From Sphingomonadaceae bacterium 3R27E2-A (GTDB lineage: Bacteria > Pseudomonadota > Alphaproteobacteria > Sphingomonadales > Sphingomonadaceae): a stretch of DNA of 64,000 nt. The notes under the pieces are model-generated. The model worked only from the letters and a program-made list of their open reading frames with translations, was not told where the DNA came from and made no database searches. How positions within the stretch are numbered: the first letter of the stretch is position 1; each line of letters starts with the position of its first letter. The DNA lies in the NCBI GenBank assembly GCA_005503165.1, contig SCNT01000024.1:1-64000 (forward strand), given 5' to 3'. The position numbers and the translations under genes are program-made. Below are positions 44,992-55,389 of this stretch, piece by piece.

Positions 44992-46524
44992 ATGTACCGA
45001 CGCGCGATCCGCCGCAAGAGCCGGCTCCACGGCGCGGCGCCGCCGCAGCAGGCGGCGGTGAGCCGGGCGGGGTCGCCCGCATGGCCGCTCGCCGATATTC
45101 CGGCGCGGTCCGGCCAGGGCGTGCGCGCCCGGCCCAGGCTGGTGGTCGGTCCCGCCAACGATCCTGCCGAACAGGCGGCCGACCGCGCTGCCGACCGGGT
45201 GATGGCCATGCGCGACGGCGACGGGCCGGTTCCGGTCGCGCCTTCGGCCGGGGGCATCCGGCGCGAAGCATCGGGCAGCGTGGGCGGCGGGCCGGCGAGC
45301 GGCGCGGCGCAGGCGGCGATCGGATCGCTGGGCGGCGGCGCGCCGCTGCCCGCCGGCGAGCGCGCCTTTTTCGAGCGGCGCTTCGGCCGTGATCTGTCGG
45401 CGGTCCGCATCCACGACGGCGGCGCGGCCGAGCGCGCATCGCGGTCGATCGCGGCGCGCGCCTTCACGCTGGGCAACGACATCGCCTTTGCCCGCGGCGA
45501 ATATCGGCCGGGGACCGGCGAGGGGCGCCGGCTGATGGCGCACGAACTGGCGCATGTGATGCAGCAGGATGGCGAGGGCGGCGTGATCCGCCGCGTCTCG
45601 CGCGACCAATGCGCCCCCGAGTGCGTCGCGGCTAGCGGCAGTGGCGGGGAGAAGGGCAAGTTCCAGCTGACCATCATGTCGGACAAGGAGGGGCCGTTCC
45701 TGCTGATCCCGGCGACCTCGAACGTCGGGCACGCCTGGCTGCGGCTGCAGGACGACCAGGGCAATTACTGGACCTATGGCTTCTGGCCCGCGGAGGGCTT
45801 CGATCCCGACAATGCCACGCAAAGCGTCGAAGGCTGCGTCCATCACCCCGATACCGCGCACGATCATCATATCACGGGGTCGCAGACCTATGAGCTGACT
45901 GCCGGCCAGTTCGCGGCGGCGCTGACCTATGCGCGATCGACCTGCGCCAAGCAGCCCGCCTATAATCTGTTCAGCTACAACTGCACGACCTTCGTCCGCG
46001 AAACGCTCGACGCGGCGGGGCAGGGGCCGGCCGGCGGCTTCGGGCTGATCTGGGACAGCCCCAACAGCCTCGACCAGTGGCTGCGTATGCATGCGTTGCA
46101 GGTCGGCGCGGGCGTGACCGCGGCGAGCGACGACCCCGGCGGCACGGCCAGCGGCTCCTTCTCGCTCCAGGCGAGCTATCGCCAGCAATTCTTCTCCACG
46201 CTGGGCAACAAGCTGCGCCTCTATGGCGCCGGGCAGGGCGAGCTGGGCGGCCCGATCAAGACCCTCGGCGCCGGGGTCGGCGTCGGGTTCGATCCGCAGC
46301 GCGTCTGGCTGCCGTCGATCTATGCCGAGGCCATGGGCGCGATGGGGGACATGAGCGCCGGTCAGGATCGCTTCGGCGCGGGCGTTTCGCTTGGCTATGG
46401 TCTCGATTACAAGATCGACGCCTTTGGCTCGATCGGCATCGAGCATAATATGCTGAAGGATTTCGTGGCCGACGACCCGATGCTCAACCGGCTGATGATC
46501 AAGGCGAAGATCAATCTCTGGTAG
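44992..46524 (+). CDS. DUF4157 protein fused to a papain-like domain and a beta-rich tail
   Basis: A 510-residue protein preceded by GGGAGG. Residues ~1-115 are low-complexity and Ala/Gly-rich; ~120-192 are a DUF4157 domain with the zinc motif LMAHELAHVMQQ (His184-His188) and VRIHDGGAAERASRSI. Residues ~225-365 carry a NlpC/P60- or LRAT-like pattern, GHAWLRLQDD (His247) and YNCTTFVRETLD (Cys331), matching a Cys-His hydrolase or acyltransferase. Residues ~370-510 form Gly-rich strands (FGAGVSLGYGLDYKIDAFGS) ending in LW, as in outer membrane barrels. No signal peptide, and no eCIS or secretion genes nearby. Function unknown. Confidence 0.72.
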   Translation: MYRRAIRRKSRLHGAAPPQQAAVSRAGSPAWPLADIPARSGQGVRARPRLVVGPANDPAEQAADRAADRVMAMRDGDGPVPVAPSAGGIRREASGSVGGGPASGAAQAAIGSLGGGAPLPAGERAFFERRFGRDLSAVRIHDGGAAERASRSIAARAFTLGNDIAFARGEYRPGTGEGRRLMAHELAHVMQQDGEGGVIRRVSRDQCAPECVAASGSGGEKGKFQLTIMSDKEGPFLLIPATSNVGHAWLRLQDDQGNYWTYGFWPAEGFDPDNATQSVEGCVHHPDTAHDHHITGSQTYELTAGQFAAALTYARSTCAKQPAYNLFSYNCTTFVRETLDAAGQGPAGGFGLIWDSPNSLDQWLRMHALQVGAGVTAASDDPGGTASGSFSLQASYRQQFFSTLGNKLRLYGAGQGELGGPIKTLGAGVGVGFDPQRVWLPSIYAEAMGAMGDMSAGQDRFGAGVSLGYGLDYKIDAFGSIGIEHNMLKDFVADDPMLNRLMIKAKINLW

Positions 46525-46553
46525 CCACTAAAGCTATTGCGAACTATTTGCAA

Positions 46554-46577
46554 AAAAAGGCTGATTTTCGCCTTTTT
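46554..46577. terminator. Terminator of the DUF4157 gene
   Basis: AAAAAGGC and GCCTTTTT form an 8-bp stem with loop TGATTTTC; a run of A precedes and T follows. It lies 30 bases after the stop codon. Confidence 0.7.
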
Positions 46578-46644
46578 CGCGGTTGTTTCCTTAAGGGAAT
46601 CGGCGTAGGGCGACGCCCAGTCTAGGGACCAGCCTGCGCTTTAG

Positions 46645-47670
<1,026 letters not shown>

Positions 47671-47678
47671 TTTCCTTT

Positions 47679-47707
47679 CGGCCGGTGCCTTTTAGAGGCG
47701 CCGGCCG
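47679..47707 (+). other. GC-rich hairpin after mdh
   Basis: CGGCCGGTGCC pairs with GGCGCCGGCCG (one G-U) around TTTTAGA. Not followed by T-run, so it may stabilise or process the transcript rather than end it. Confidence 0.5.
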
Positions 47708-47753
47708 GTTCGCCCAGGGTCGCAAACAAGTGGGTCGCGGGAAAGGAGTGGTC

Positions 47754-48398
47754 ATGAACGTCTCTGTCATCCGCACCCTCGCGGCCGGCGCCGCGCTGCT
47801 GGCCTTTGCATCGCCCGCGCTCGCGGCGCCCGACATCATGTGGGTCAATCCCGGCGGCGGGCTGTCGGGGCTCGCGGTTGAGGGCGCGCCGGTCGAGGCG
47901 CTGAAGGCGGGGCCCCGCACGCCGCAGCAGATCGTCGATGGCTTCGACATGCTGTGCATGAAGACCGGCTTCGACAAGCTCAAGGTCAATCCCGTCATCG
48001 CGCGCTCGGCCGATTGGGGCGGCGCCTATATGCCCAGCATGATGGCGATGGCCTCGGGCGAGGTCGACCTCGGCGGCTGGCAGGGCGAGGATCATTCGCT
48101 CGGCGTCGCGAAGGACGTCTTCTTCTCGCCCAACCCGCAATGCGTGCTGACGGTGTCGACCGCGACGCACTATCCCGCGGTCGAGCTCTTCCCGGTGCTC
48201 ACCGCGCGCTACGGCAACCCTGCCAACTATGCCGAAATGTTCGGCCCCGACGGCAAGCCCAACGACAACACGCGCCCCTATTGGCTATTTGCCGGCTCCT
48301 CGCCGGCGCACGAGCGCGTCCTTTTCGCCCGTTCGCTGTCGCGTGGCAGCGAGCATCGCATTCACCTGGCCCTTCTCGAAAGAAAGAAGGCGTCCTGA
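47754..48398 (+). CDS. Hypothetical periplasmic protein between mdh and sucD
   Basis: A 214-residue protein with a signal peptide (TLAAGAALLAFASPALAAPD). The mature part has MLCMKTGFDKLKVNPVIARS and FFSPNPQCVLTVSTATHYPA, with two to three Cys, and no recognised family. GGAAAGGAG precedes the ATG. It is an unusual passenger, a secreted protein inside a TCA gene cluster. Confidence 0.68.
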   Translation: MNVSVIRTLAAGAALLAFASPALAAPDIMWVNPGGGLSGLAVEGAPVEALKAGPRTPQQIVDGFDMLCMKTGFDKLKVNPVIARSADWGGAYMPSMMAMASGEVDLGGWQGEDHSLGVAKDVFFSPNPQCVLTVSTATHYPAVELFPVLTARYGNPANYAEMFGPDGKPNDNTRPYWLFAGSSPAHERVLFARSLSRGSEHRIHLALLERKKAS

Positions 48399-48445
48399 CC
48401 AACCCTGGCCGTCCCTGTGGCCAAACCCACGGAGTTAACTGAACA

Positions 48446-49336
48446 ATGTCCATTCTCGTCGACAAGAATACCAAGGTCATCACGCAAGGCATGACCGGCG
48501 CCACGGGGACCTTCCACACCGAACAGGCGCTCGCTTACGGCACGCAGATGGTCGGCGGCGTGACCCCCGGCAAGGGCGGCACGACGCACATCGGCCTGCC
48601 CAACTTCAACACCGTCGAGGAAGCCAAGGCCGCGACCGGCGCGACCGCGAGCTGCATCTACGTTCCGCCGCCGTTCGCCGCCGATTCGATTCTCGAGGCG
48701 ATCGACGCCGAGATGGAACTGATCGTCTGCATCACCGAGGGGATCCCGGTGCTCGACATGGTCAAGGTGAAGCGCGCGCTGTCGGGCTCGAAGTCGCGCC
48801 TGATCGGCCCGAACTGCCCCGGCGTGCTGACCCCGGGCGAATGCAAGATCGGCATCATGCCCGGCAGCATCTTCTCGAAGGGCAGCGTCGGCGTCGTCTC
48901 GCGCTCGGGCACGCTCACTTATGAAGCGGTGTTCCAGACGACCAATGCGGGCCTCGGCCAGACCACCGCGGTCGGCATCGGCGGCGACCCGGTCAACGGC
49001 ACCAACTTCATCGACGTGCTCGAACTCTTCCTCGCCGACGAAGCGACCAAGTCGATCATCATGATCGGCGAAATCGGCGGCGACGCCGAGGAGCAGGCCG
49101 CGCAATTCCTGATCGACGAGGCCAAGCGCGGCCGCAAGAAGCCGATGGCCGGCTTCATCGCGGGCCGCACCGCGCCTCCGGGCCGCCGCATGGGCCACGC
49201 CGGGGCGATCGTGTCGGGCGGCAAGGGCGACGCCGAAAGCAAGATCGCGGCGATGGAAGCCGCGGGCATCAAGGTGTCGGCGAGCCCGTCCGAACTCGGC
49301 ACGACTTTGGTCGACGTGCTGAAGGAACGCGTCTGA
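48446..49336 (+). CDS. sucD: Succinyl-CoA ligase alpha subunit
   Basis: 296 residues: the CoA-binding [20 protein letters not shown] and [20 protein letters not shown], and the phospho-His loop [20 protein letters not shown]. It converts succinyl-CoA to succinate with the beta subunit. The sucC gene, usually directly upstream, is not here or elsewhere in this window. Confidence 0.96.
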   Translation: MSILVDKNTKVITQGMTGATGTFHTEQALAYGTQMVGGVTPGKGGTTHIGLPNFNTVEEAKAATGATASCIYVPPPFAADSILEAIDAEMELIVCITEGIPVLDMVKVKRALSGSKSRLIGPNCPGVLTPGECKIGIMPGSIFSKGSVGVVSRSGTLTYEAVFQTTNAGLGQTTAVGIGGDPVNGTNFIDVLELFLADEATKSIIMIGEIGGDAEEQAAQFLIDEAKRGRKKPMAGFIAGRTAPPGRRMGHAGAIVSGGKGDAESKIAAMEAAGIKVSASPSELGTTLVDVLKERV

Positions 49337-49342
49337 CCGGAC

Positions 49343-49371
49343 GGCCCGCCGGCACCCTTTGCCGGCGGGCC
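49343..49371 (+). other. Perfect 12-bp hairpin between sucD and sucA
   Basis: GGCCCGCCGGCA pairs with TGCCGGCGGGCC around CCCTT. No T-run follows, so partial termination or mRNA end protection is possible. Confidence 0.6.
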
Positions 49372-49383
49372 TCCCGCTCCCAT

Positions 49384-52242
49384 ATGATAACCACCCCCTA
49401 CCTCCCCGTGGAAAAGCAGATGAACCTCGAGAGACAGAGCTTCGACATCGACGAGCCGCAGGCCGGCCCCAGCTGGGCGCCGCGGAACTGGCCCGTCATC
49501 GACAGCGACGACCTGACCGCCGCGCTCGATCCGCAGCAGATGCAGGTCGGGGTGAAGGCCGCCGCCGCCAAGGCCGGCGCGTCCCTGCCTGCCGCCGAGG
49601 TCGAGCGCGCGGCGAATGATTCGATCCGCGCGATGATGCTGATCCGTACTTATCGCGTACGCGGCCACCTCGCCGCCAACCTCGATCCGCTGGGGCTCAG
49701 CACCCGCGAACTGCCCGCCGACCTGACCCCGGAATATCACGGCTTCTCGGGCGCCGACCTCGACCGCCCGGTGTGGCTCGGCGGCGCGCTCGGCCTCGAA
49801 AAGGCGACGATCCGCGAGATCGTGGCGATCCTGCGCGCCAATTATTGCGGCAATGTCGGCCTCGAATATATGCATATCGCCGACATCGAGGAGCGCCAGT
49901 TCCTGCAGGAGCGGATGGAAGGCGCCGACAAGATCATCGAATTTTCGGTCGAGGGCAAACGCGCCATCCTGAACAAGGTGATCGAGGCCGAGGAATGGGA
50001 GAAATTCCTCGCGCGCAAATATGTCGGGACCAAGCGCTTCGGCCTCGACGGCGGCGAATCGATGATCCCCGCGATGGAAGCCATCATCAAATATGGCGGC
50101 CAGTACGGCGTGAAGGAAATCGTCTATGGCATGGCGCACCGCGGGCGCCTCAACATGCTCGCGAACGTCATGGCGAAGCCGTACAAGATCATCTTCCACG
50201 AATTTGCCGGCGGCAGCGCGAACCCCGACGATGTCGGCGGCTCGGGCGACGTCAAATATCACCTCGGCACCTCGACCGACCGCGACTTCGGCGGCGCGTC
50301 GGTGCATATGTCGCTGGTCCCCAACCCCTCGCACCTCGAGGCAGTCGACCCCGTCGTGCTCGGCAAGGTCCGCGCGCAGCAGGTGGTGCGCGACGACCTC
50401 GAAAAGCATGAGCAGGTGCTGCCCGTGCTGATCCATGGCGACGCGGCGTTCGCGGGGCAGGGGATCGTCTGGGAATGCCTCGGCTTCTCGGGCATCCGCG
50501 GTTACAACACCGGCGGCTGTATCCATTTCATCGTCAACAACCAGATCGGCTTCACCACCAGCCCGCAGTTCGCGCGCTCGTCGCCCTATCCGTCGGACGT
50601 CGCGAAGGGCGTGATGGCGCCGATCCTGCATGTCAACGGCGACGATCCCGAAGCGGTGACCTTTGCCTGCAAGCTCGCGATCGACTTTCGCCAGCGTTTC
50701 AAGCGCGATGTCGTGATCGACATGTGGTGCTACCGCCGCTTCGGCCACAACGAGGGCGACGAGCCCTCGTTCACCCAGCCCTTGATGTACGGCATCATCC
50801 GTCGGCATCCGCCGGTGTCGCAGATCTGCGCCGCCAAGCTCGAGGGCGAGGGCGTGATCGAAGCGGGTTGGGCCGACGCGCGCCGCGCCGAATTCGCCGC
50901 GCGGCTCGAGGAAGATTTCGAATCGGCCAAGAGCTACAAGCCGAACAAGGCCGACTGGTTCGCCGGTCGCTGGTCGGGGCTGCATGCCCCCGCCGATCCC
51001 GAAAACGCCCGGCGCAACATCGCGACGGGGGTCAGCGAGAAATTGTTCGACTCGATCGGCCGGATCATGACCACGATCCCCGACGACCTGGAGGTGCACA
51101 AGACGCTGCGCCGCGTGATCGACGCGCGCGCCGCAATGTTCGCCGACAAGAGCGACAAGGAAGTGTTCGACTGGGCGACCGCCGAAAGTCTCGCCTTCGG
51201 CACCCTGCTGAGCGAGGGCTATCAGGTCCGCCTGTCGGGGCAGGATTCGGGCCGCGGCACCTTCAGCCAGCGCCACGCGGTCTGGGTCGACCAGAAGGAC
51301 GAGCGCAAATATGTGCCGCTGACCACCGTCCCGCACGGCCGCTTCGAAGTGCTCGACAGCCCGCTTTCCGAATATGGCGTGCTCGGTTTCGAATATGGCT
51401 ATGCGATGGCCGATCCGAAGAGCCTGGTGCTCTGGGAGGCGCAGTTCGGCGACTTCGCCAACGGCGCGCAGATCATGATCGACCAGTTCATCGCCAGCGG
51501 CGAAGCCAAATGGCTGCGCGCCAACGGCCTCGTGATGCTACTTCCGCACGGATACGAGGGCCAGGGGCCCGAGCATAGCTCGGCGCGCCTCGAGCGCTTC
51601 CTGCAGCTGTGCGCGGGCGACAATATCCAGGTGTGCAATATTTCGACCCCGTCGAACTATTTCCACGTCCTGCGCCGCCAGATGCTGCGCCCGTTCCGCA
51701 AGCCGCTGATCATCATGACGCCCAAGTCGCTGCTCCGCCACAAGCTGGCGGTGTCGCAGCGCTCGGACTTCATCGGCGAGGCGCATTTCCGCCGCATCAT
51801 GTCCGACCGCACCCCGCCGGAGGACGCGAACATCAAGCGCGTCGTGCTCTGTTCGGGCAAGGTCGGCTATGACCTGATGGAGGCGCGCGACGCCGCGGGG
51901 CTGGCCGACACGACGGTGATCCGCATCGAGCAACTCTACCCCTTCCCGGGCGAGCCGCTCACCGTCCGGCTGAAGCGCATGCCGAAGCTGGAGGAGGTCG
52001 TCTGGGCACAGGAAGAGCCGCGCAACAATGGCAGCTGGTCCTTCGTCGAGCCCTTCATCGAGGAAGCGCTGACCGACGCCGGGCACAAGGGCATGCGCCC
52101 GCGCTATGCCGGCCGCGCGCCCGCCGCGTCGCCCGCGACCGGCCTGATGAGCCGCCACCAGACCGAACAGTCGGCGCTGGTCGCCGACGCGCTGGGCCTC
52201 AGCGTCCGCGCCGAAATCCGGCGCGCGAAAGGCAAAGCGTGA
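49384..52242 (+). CDS. sucA: 2-oxoglutarate dehydrogenase E1 component
   Basis: 952 residues (or 940 if translation starts at ATG 49420, MNLERQSFDI). The N-terminal FRAMMLIRTYRVRGHLAANL-like stretch is present, with EIVYGMAHRGRLNMLANV, GDAAFAGQGIVWECLG (thiamine diphosphate site) and WCYRRFGHNEGDEPSF. It decarboxylates 2-oxoglutarate. The two start choices both lack a strong ribosome site. Confidence 0.97.
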   Translation: MITTPYLPVEKQMNLERQSFDIDEPQAGPSWAPRNWPVIDSDDLTAALDPQQMQVGVKAAAAKAGASLPAAEVERAANDSIRAMMLIRTYRVRGHLAANLDPLGLSTRELPADLTPEYHGFSGADLDRPVWLGGALGLEKATIREIVAILRANYCGNVGLEYMHIADIEERQFLQERMEGADKIIEFSVEGKRAILNKVIEAEEWEKFLARKYVGTKRFGLDGGESMIPAMEAIIKYGGQYGVKEIVYGMAHRGRLNMLANVMAKPYKIIFHEFAGGSANPDDVGGSGDVKYHLGTSTDRDFGGASVHMSLVPNPSHLEAVDPVVLGKVRAQQVVRDDLEKHEQVLPVLIHGDAAFAGQGIVWECLGFSGIRGYNTGGCIHFIVNNQIGFTTSPQFARSSPYPSDVAKGVMAPILHVNGDDPEAVTFACKLAIDFRQRFKRDVVIDMWCYRRFGHNEGDEPSFTQPLMYGIIRRHPPVSQICAAKLEGEGVIEAGWADARRAEFAARLEEDFESAKSYKPNKADWFAGRWSGLHAPADPENARRNIATGVSEKLFDSIGRIMTTIPDDLEVHKTLRRVIDARAAMFADKSDKEVFDWATAESLAFGTLLSEGYQVRLSGQDSGRGTFSQRHAVWVDQKDERKYVPLTTVPHGRFEVLDSPLSEYGVLGFEYGYAMADPKSLVLWEAQFGDFANGAQIMIDQFIASGEAKWLRANGLVMLLPHGYEGQGPEHSSARLERFLQLCAGDNIQVCNISTPSNYFHVLRRQMLRPFRKPLIIMTPKSLLRHKLAVSQRSDFIGEAHFRRIMSDRTPPEDANIKRVVLCSGKVGYDLMEARDAAGLADTTVIRIEQLYPFPGEPLTVRLKRMPKLEEVVWAQEEPRNNGSWSFVEPFIEEALTDAGHKGMRPRYAGRAPAASPATGLMSRHQTEQSALVADALGLSVRAEIRRAKGKA

Positions 52243-52250
52243 AATTATAG

Positions 52251-52321
52251 GTGTTCCCCCGCGAAGGCGGGGGCCCATCTCCGAACGTCAGATGATGGAC
52301 CCCCGCCTTCGCGGGGGAACA
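52251..52321. repeat. ~71-bp palindrome between sucA and sucB, relative of family A
   Basis: Arms begin GTGTTCCCCCGCGAAGGCGG and end with its near-complement; each arm is a hairpin (CCCCCGC-GAAG-GCGGGGG). Same layout as the 80-bp elements but a different stem sequence. It lies inside the odh operon. Confidence 0.78.
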
Positions 52322-52337
52322 AGGAAGAGAAGATAGA

Positions 52338-53591
52338 ATGAGCACTGAAGTCAAAGTCCCGACGCTGGGCGAAAGCGTCACCGAAGCGACGATCGGCGAG
52401 TGGCTGAAGAAGCCCGGCGAGGCCGTCGCGCTCGACGAGCCGATCGCCAGTCTGGAGACCGACAAGGTTGCGGTCGAAGTGCCCTCGCCTGTCGCCGGCG
52501 TGATGGGCCAGCAGCTCGCCGCGGTCGGCGACACGGTCAATGTCGGCGCGACGATCGCGACGGTCGAGGCTGGCGGTGCGGCGACGGCGCCCGCCGCCGC
52601 CGCTCCGGCGCCCGCTCCCGCCAAGGCCGAAGCGGCGGCGCCCGCGCCGGCCGCGAGCGCACCCGCCCCGGCCGTTGAAGAGGCCGGCGACGGCGTCACC
52701 ACGCTTTCGCCCGCGGTGCGCCGCCTGGTGCTCGAGCACGGCCTCGACCCGAGCAAGATCAAGGGTACCGGCAAGGACGGCCGCCTGACCAAGGAAGATG
52801 TGCTCGCCGCCGCCGCGGCCGCGCCCGAAGCTGCACCCGCGCCGGCGCCCGCCGCCGATGCGCCGGCCCCCGCCGCATCGGCCGCGCCGGGCCGCGAGGA
52901 AGAGCGCGTCAAGATGACGCGCCTGCGCCAGACGATCGCCAAGCGGCTTAAGGCCGCGCAGGATACCGCGGCGATGCTGACGACGTTCAACGACGTCGAC
53001 ATGTCGGCGGTGATGGCGACGCGCGACAAATATCGCGAGAGCTTCGAGAAGAAGCACGGCGTGCGCCTCGGCTTCATGAGCTTCTTCACCAAGGCGGTCG
53101 CGCTCGCCGCGCACGACATCCCCGCGGTGAACGCGCGGATCGAGGGCGACGAGATCGTCTATCATAATTATCTCGACGTCTCGGTCGCGGTGAGCGCGCC
53201 CAACGGCCTCGTCGTGCCCGTCGTGCGCAACGCCGACAGCATGTCGTTCGCCGAGATCGAGAAGGCGATCGCCGATCTCGGCAAGCGCGCCAAGGAGGGC
53301 ACGCTGACGATGGACGACATGACCGGCGGCACCTTCACCATCTCTAACGGCGGGGTGTTCGGCGGCCTGATGTCGACCCCGATCATCAACCCGCCGCAGT
53401 CGGCGGTGCTCGGTCTGCACCGCATCGAGGACCGTCCGGTCGTGCGCGACGGCCAGATCGTGATCCGCCCGATGATGTATCTCGCGATGAGCTATGACCA
53501 CCGCCTGGTCGACGGCCGCGAGGCGGTGACCTTCCTCAAGACGATCAAGGAAGCGATCGAGGATCCGACGCGACTGTTGATCGACCTCTGA
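52338..53591 (+). CDS. sucB: Dihydrolipoyl succinyltransferase (E2)
   Basis: 417 residues: lipoyl domain ([18 protein letters not shown], Lys in ETDKVAVE), an Ala/Pro linker, the E3-binding part [19 protein letters not shown] and the catalytic domain with [16 protein letters not shown] (catalytic His). It transfers succinyl groups to CoA. It sits after the sucA repeat. Confidence 0.96.
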   Translation: MSTEVKVPTLGESVTEATIGEWLKKPGEAVALDEPIASLETDKVAVEVPSPVAGVMGQQLAAVGDTVNVGATIATVEAGGAATAPAAAAPAPAPAKAEAAAPAPAASAPAPAVEEAGDGVTTLSPAVRRLVLEHGLDPSKIKGTGKDGRLTKEDVLAAAAAAPEAAPAPAPAADAPAPAASAAPGREEERVKMTRLRQTIAKRLKAAQDTAAMLTTFNDVDMSAVMATRDKYRESFEKKHGVRLGFMSFFTKAVALAAHDIPAVNARIEGDEIVYHNYLDVSVAVSAPNGLVVPVVRNADSMSFAEIEKAIADLGKRAKEGTLTMDDMTGGTFTISNGGVFGGLMSTPIINPPQSAVLGLHRIEDRPVVRDGQIVIRPMMYLAMSYDHRLVDGREAVTFLKTIKEAIEDPTRLLIDL

Positions 53592-53602
53592 GGGGAAGCG
53601 GC

Positions 53603-53965
53603 GTGAGCGACGCGACCGAGCCTTTGTTCTCCTACGGCACGCTCCAGCACCCGGACGTGCAGCGCGAACATTTCGGTCGCTTACTCGGCGGCAGCGCCGA
53701 CGCGCTGACCGGGTTCCGGCTCCGCCGGATCGTCAACGCCGATCCCGAAGTGGTGCGGACGAGCGGTGAAAGCCATTATCCGGTGCTCGTTCCCGACGAG
53801 GAAAATTCGCAGCGGGTCACGGGCACCCTATATTGGCTTACTAGGGAAGAACTCGAAGCGGCTGATATCTACGAGGCCGGGGAATATGAGCGGCAGCGCG
53901 TCGCACTGGAATCGGGTCAACTGGCCTGGGTCTATGTCGCCGCGCCGGGGCTCGAGATGGAGTGA
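53603..53965 (+). CDS. Gamma-glutamylcyclotransferase-like protein
   Basis: 120 residues from GTG: LFSYGTLQHPDVQREHFGRL is the family's start loop and VTGTLYWLTREELEAADIYE contains the usual catalytic Glu region. It acts on gamma-glutamyl peptides or related amides. It is an unexpected gene between sucB and lpd, with only one-base and 11-base gaps. Confidence 0.84.
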   Translation: MSDATEPLFSYGTLQHPDVQREHFGRLLGGSADALTGFRLRRIVNADPEVVRTSGESHYPVLVPDEENSQRVTGTLYWLTREELEAADIYEAGEYERQRVALESGQLAWVYVAAPGLEME

Positions 53966-55366
53966 ATGATGGCTGATTACGACTACGACGTCCTCGTCAT
54001 TGGTGCCGGCCCCGGCGGTTATGTCGCGGCGATCCGCGCGGCGCAGCTGGGCCTCAAGACCGCCTGCGCCGAGGGGCGCGAGACCTTGGGCGGCACCTGC
54101 CTCAACGTCGGCTGCATTCCGTCGAAGGCGATGCTCCACGCGTCCGAATATTATGACGCGGCCGCGAACGGCGCGATGGCGAAGATGGGGATCGACGTGA
54201 CCCCCAAGCTCAACCTGCCCGCGATGCACGGCCAGCGGATCGACGCGGTCAAGGGGCTGACCGGCGGCATCGAGTTCCTGTTCAAGAAGAACAAGGTCGA
54301 CTGGCTCAAGGGCTATGCGCAGTTCACCGGCAAGGACAGTGTCGAAGTCGCGGGCAAGGAATATCGCGCGAAGAATATCGTCATCGCCACCGGCTCGTCG
54401 GTCACCCCGCTCCCGGGCGTCGCGGTCGACAACGACAAGCAGGTCATCGTCGATTCGACCGGTGCGCTCGAATTGGCGAAGGTCCCCGGCCATATGGTCG
54501 TGATCGGCGGCGGGGTGATCGGACTCGAACTCGGCAGCGTGTGGCGCCGCCTCGGCGCCAAGGTGACCTGCGTCGAGTTTCTCGACCAGATCCTGCCCGG
54601 CATGGACGCCGACGTGCGCAAGGATGCGAACCGCATCTTCAAGAAACAGGGCATCGAATTCAAGCTCAAGACTAAGGTCACCAAGGCCGAAGTGAAGGGC
54701 AAGAAGGCGGTGCTGACGCTCGAACCCGCCGCCGGCGGCGACGCCGAAACGCTCGAAGCCGATGTGGTGCTGGTGTCGATCGGGCGCCGCCCGAACACCG
54801 AGGGGCTGGGGCTCGACAAGGCGGGGCTCGCGGTCAACGCGCGCGGCCAGATCGAGACCGACCATGATTTCTCGACGCAGGTCCCCGGCATCTGGGCGAT
54901 CGGCGACGTCATCCCCGGCCCGATGCTCGCGCACAAGGCCGAAGACGAGGGCATCGCGGTCGCCGAGAATATCGCCGGTCTGACCGGCATCGTGAACCAC
55001 GACGTCATCCCGTCGGTCGTCTACACCATGCCCGAAATCGCCGGCGTCGGCCTGACCGAAGAGCAGGCAAAGGAAAAGGGCGAGGTCAAGGTCGGCAAAT
55101 TCCCGATGGCGGGCAACAGCCGCGCCAAGACCAACCACGAACCCGACGGCTTCGTGAAGGTGATCGCCGACGCCAAGAGCGACCGCGTGCTCGGCGTGTG
55201 GTGCATCGCCAGCGTCGCGGGCACGATGATCGCGCAGGCCGCGCAGGCGATGGAATTCGGCGCGACGTCGGAGGACATCGCCTACACCTGCCACGCGCAC
55301 CCGACGCACAGCGAAGCGGTGAAGGAAGCGGCGATGGCGGTGACGGGCAAGCCGATCCACATCTGA
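53966..55366 (+). CDS. lpdA: Dihydrolipoyl dehydrogenase (E3)
   Basis: 466 residues: FAD site YDVLVIGAGPGGYVAAIRAA, redox-active GGTCLNVGCIPSKAML, NAD site GGGVIGLELGSVWRRLGAKV and the catalytic His in HAHPTHSEAVKEA. It reoxidises lipoamide in the odh complex. The start follows the stop of the small cyclotransferase gene directly; a second ATG three bases later is equally plausible. Confidence 0.96.
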   Translation: MMADYDYDVLVIGAGPGGYVAAIRAAQLGLKTACAEGRETLGGTCLNVGCIPSKAMLHASEYYDAAANGAMAKMGIDVTPKLNLPAMHGQRIDAVKGLTGGIEFLFKKNKVDWLKGYAQFTGKDSVEVAGKEYRAKNIVIATGSSVTPLPGVAVDNDKQVIVDSTGALELAKVPGHMVVIGGGVIGLELGSVWRRLGAKVTCVEFLDQILPGMDADVRKDANRIFKKQGIEFKLKTKVTKAEVKGKKAVLTLEPAAGGDAETLEADVVLVSIGRRPNTEGLGLDKAGLAVNARGQIETDHDFSTQVPGIWAIGDVIPGPMLAHKAEDEGIAVAENIAGLTGIVNHDVIPSVVYTMPEIAGVGLTEEQAKEKGEVKVGKFPMAGNSRAKTNHEPDGFVKVIADAKSDRVLGVWCIASVAGTMIAQAAQAMEFGATSEDIAYTCHAHPTHSEAVKEAAMAVTGKPIHI

Positions 55367-55389
55367 CGACGACAACAGGGGAGAGAACC

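Noticed and set aside
44992..46524. Reading the DUF4157 gene as part of an extracellular contractile injection system
   Set aside because: No sheath, baseplate, tail fibre or AAA gene lies within the window; neighbours are a PAP2 protein and mdh.
48919..51336. Very long open frame (805 codons) on the minus strand over sucD and sucA
   Set aside because: It is an antisense shadow of two unmistakable TCA genes; its residues are rich in Arg, Asp and Glu in the way typical of GC-rich antisense frames and it shows no domain.
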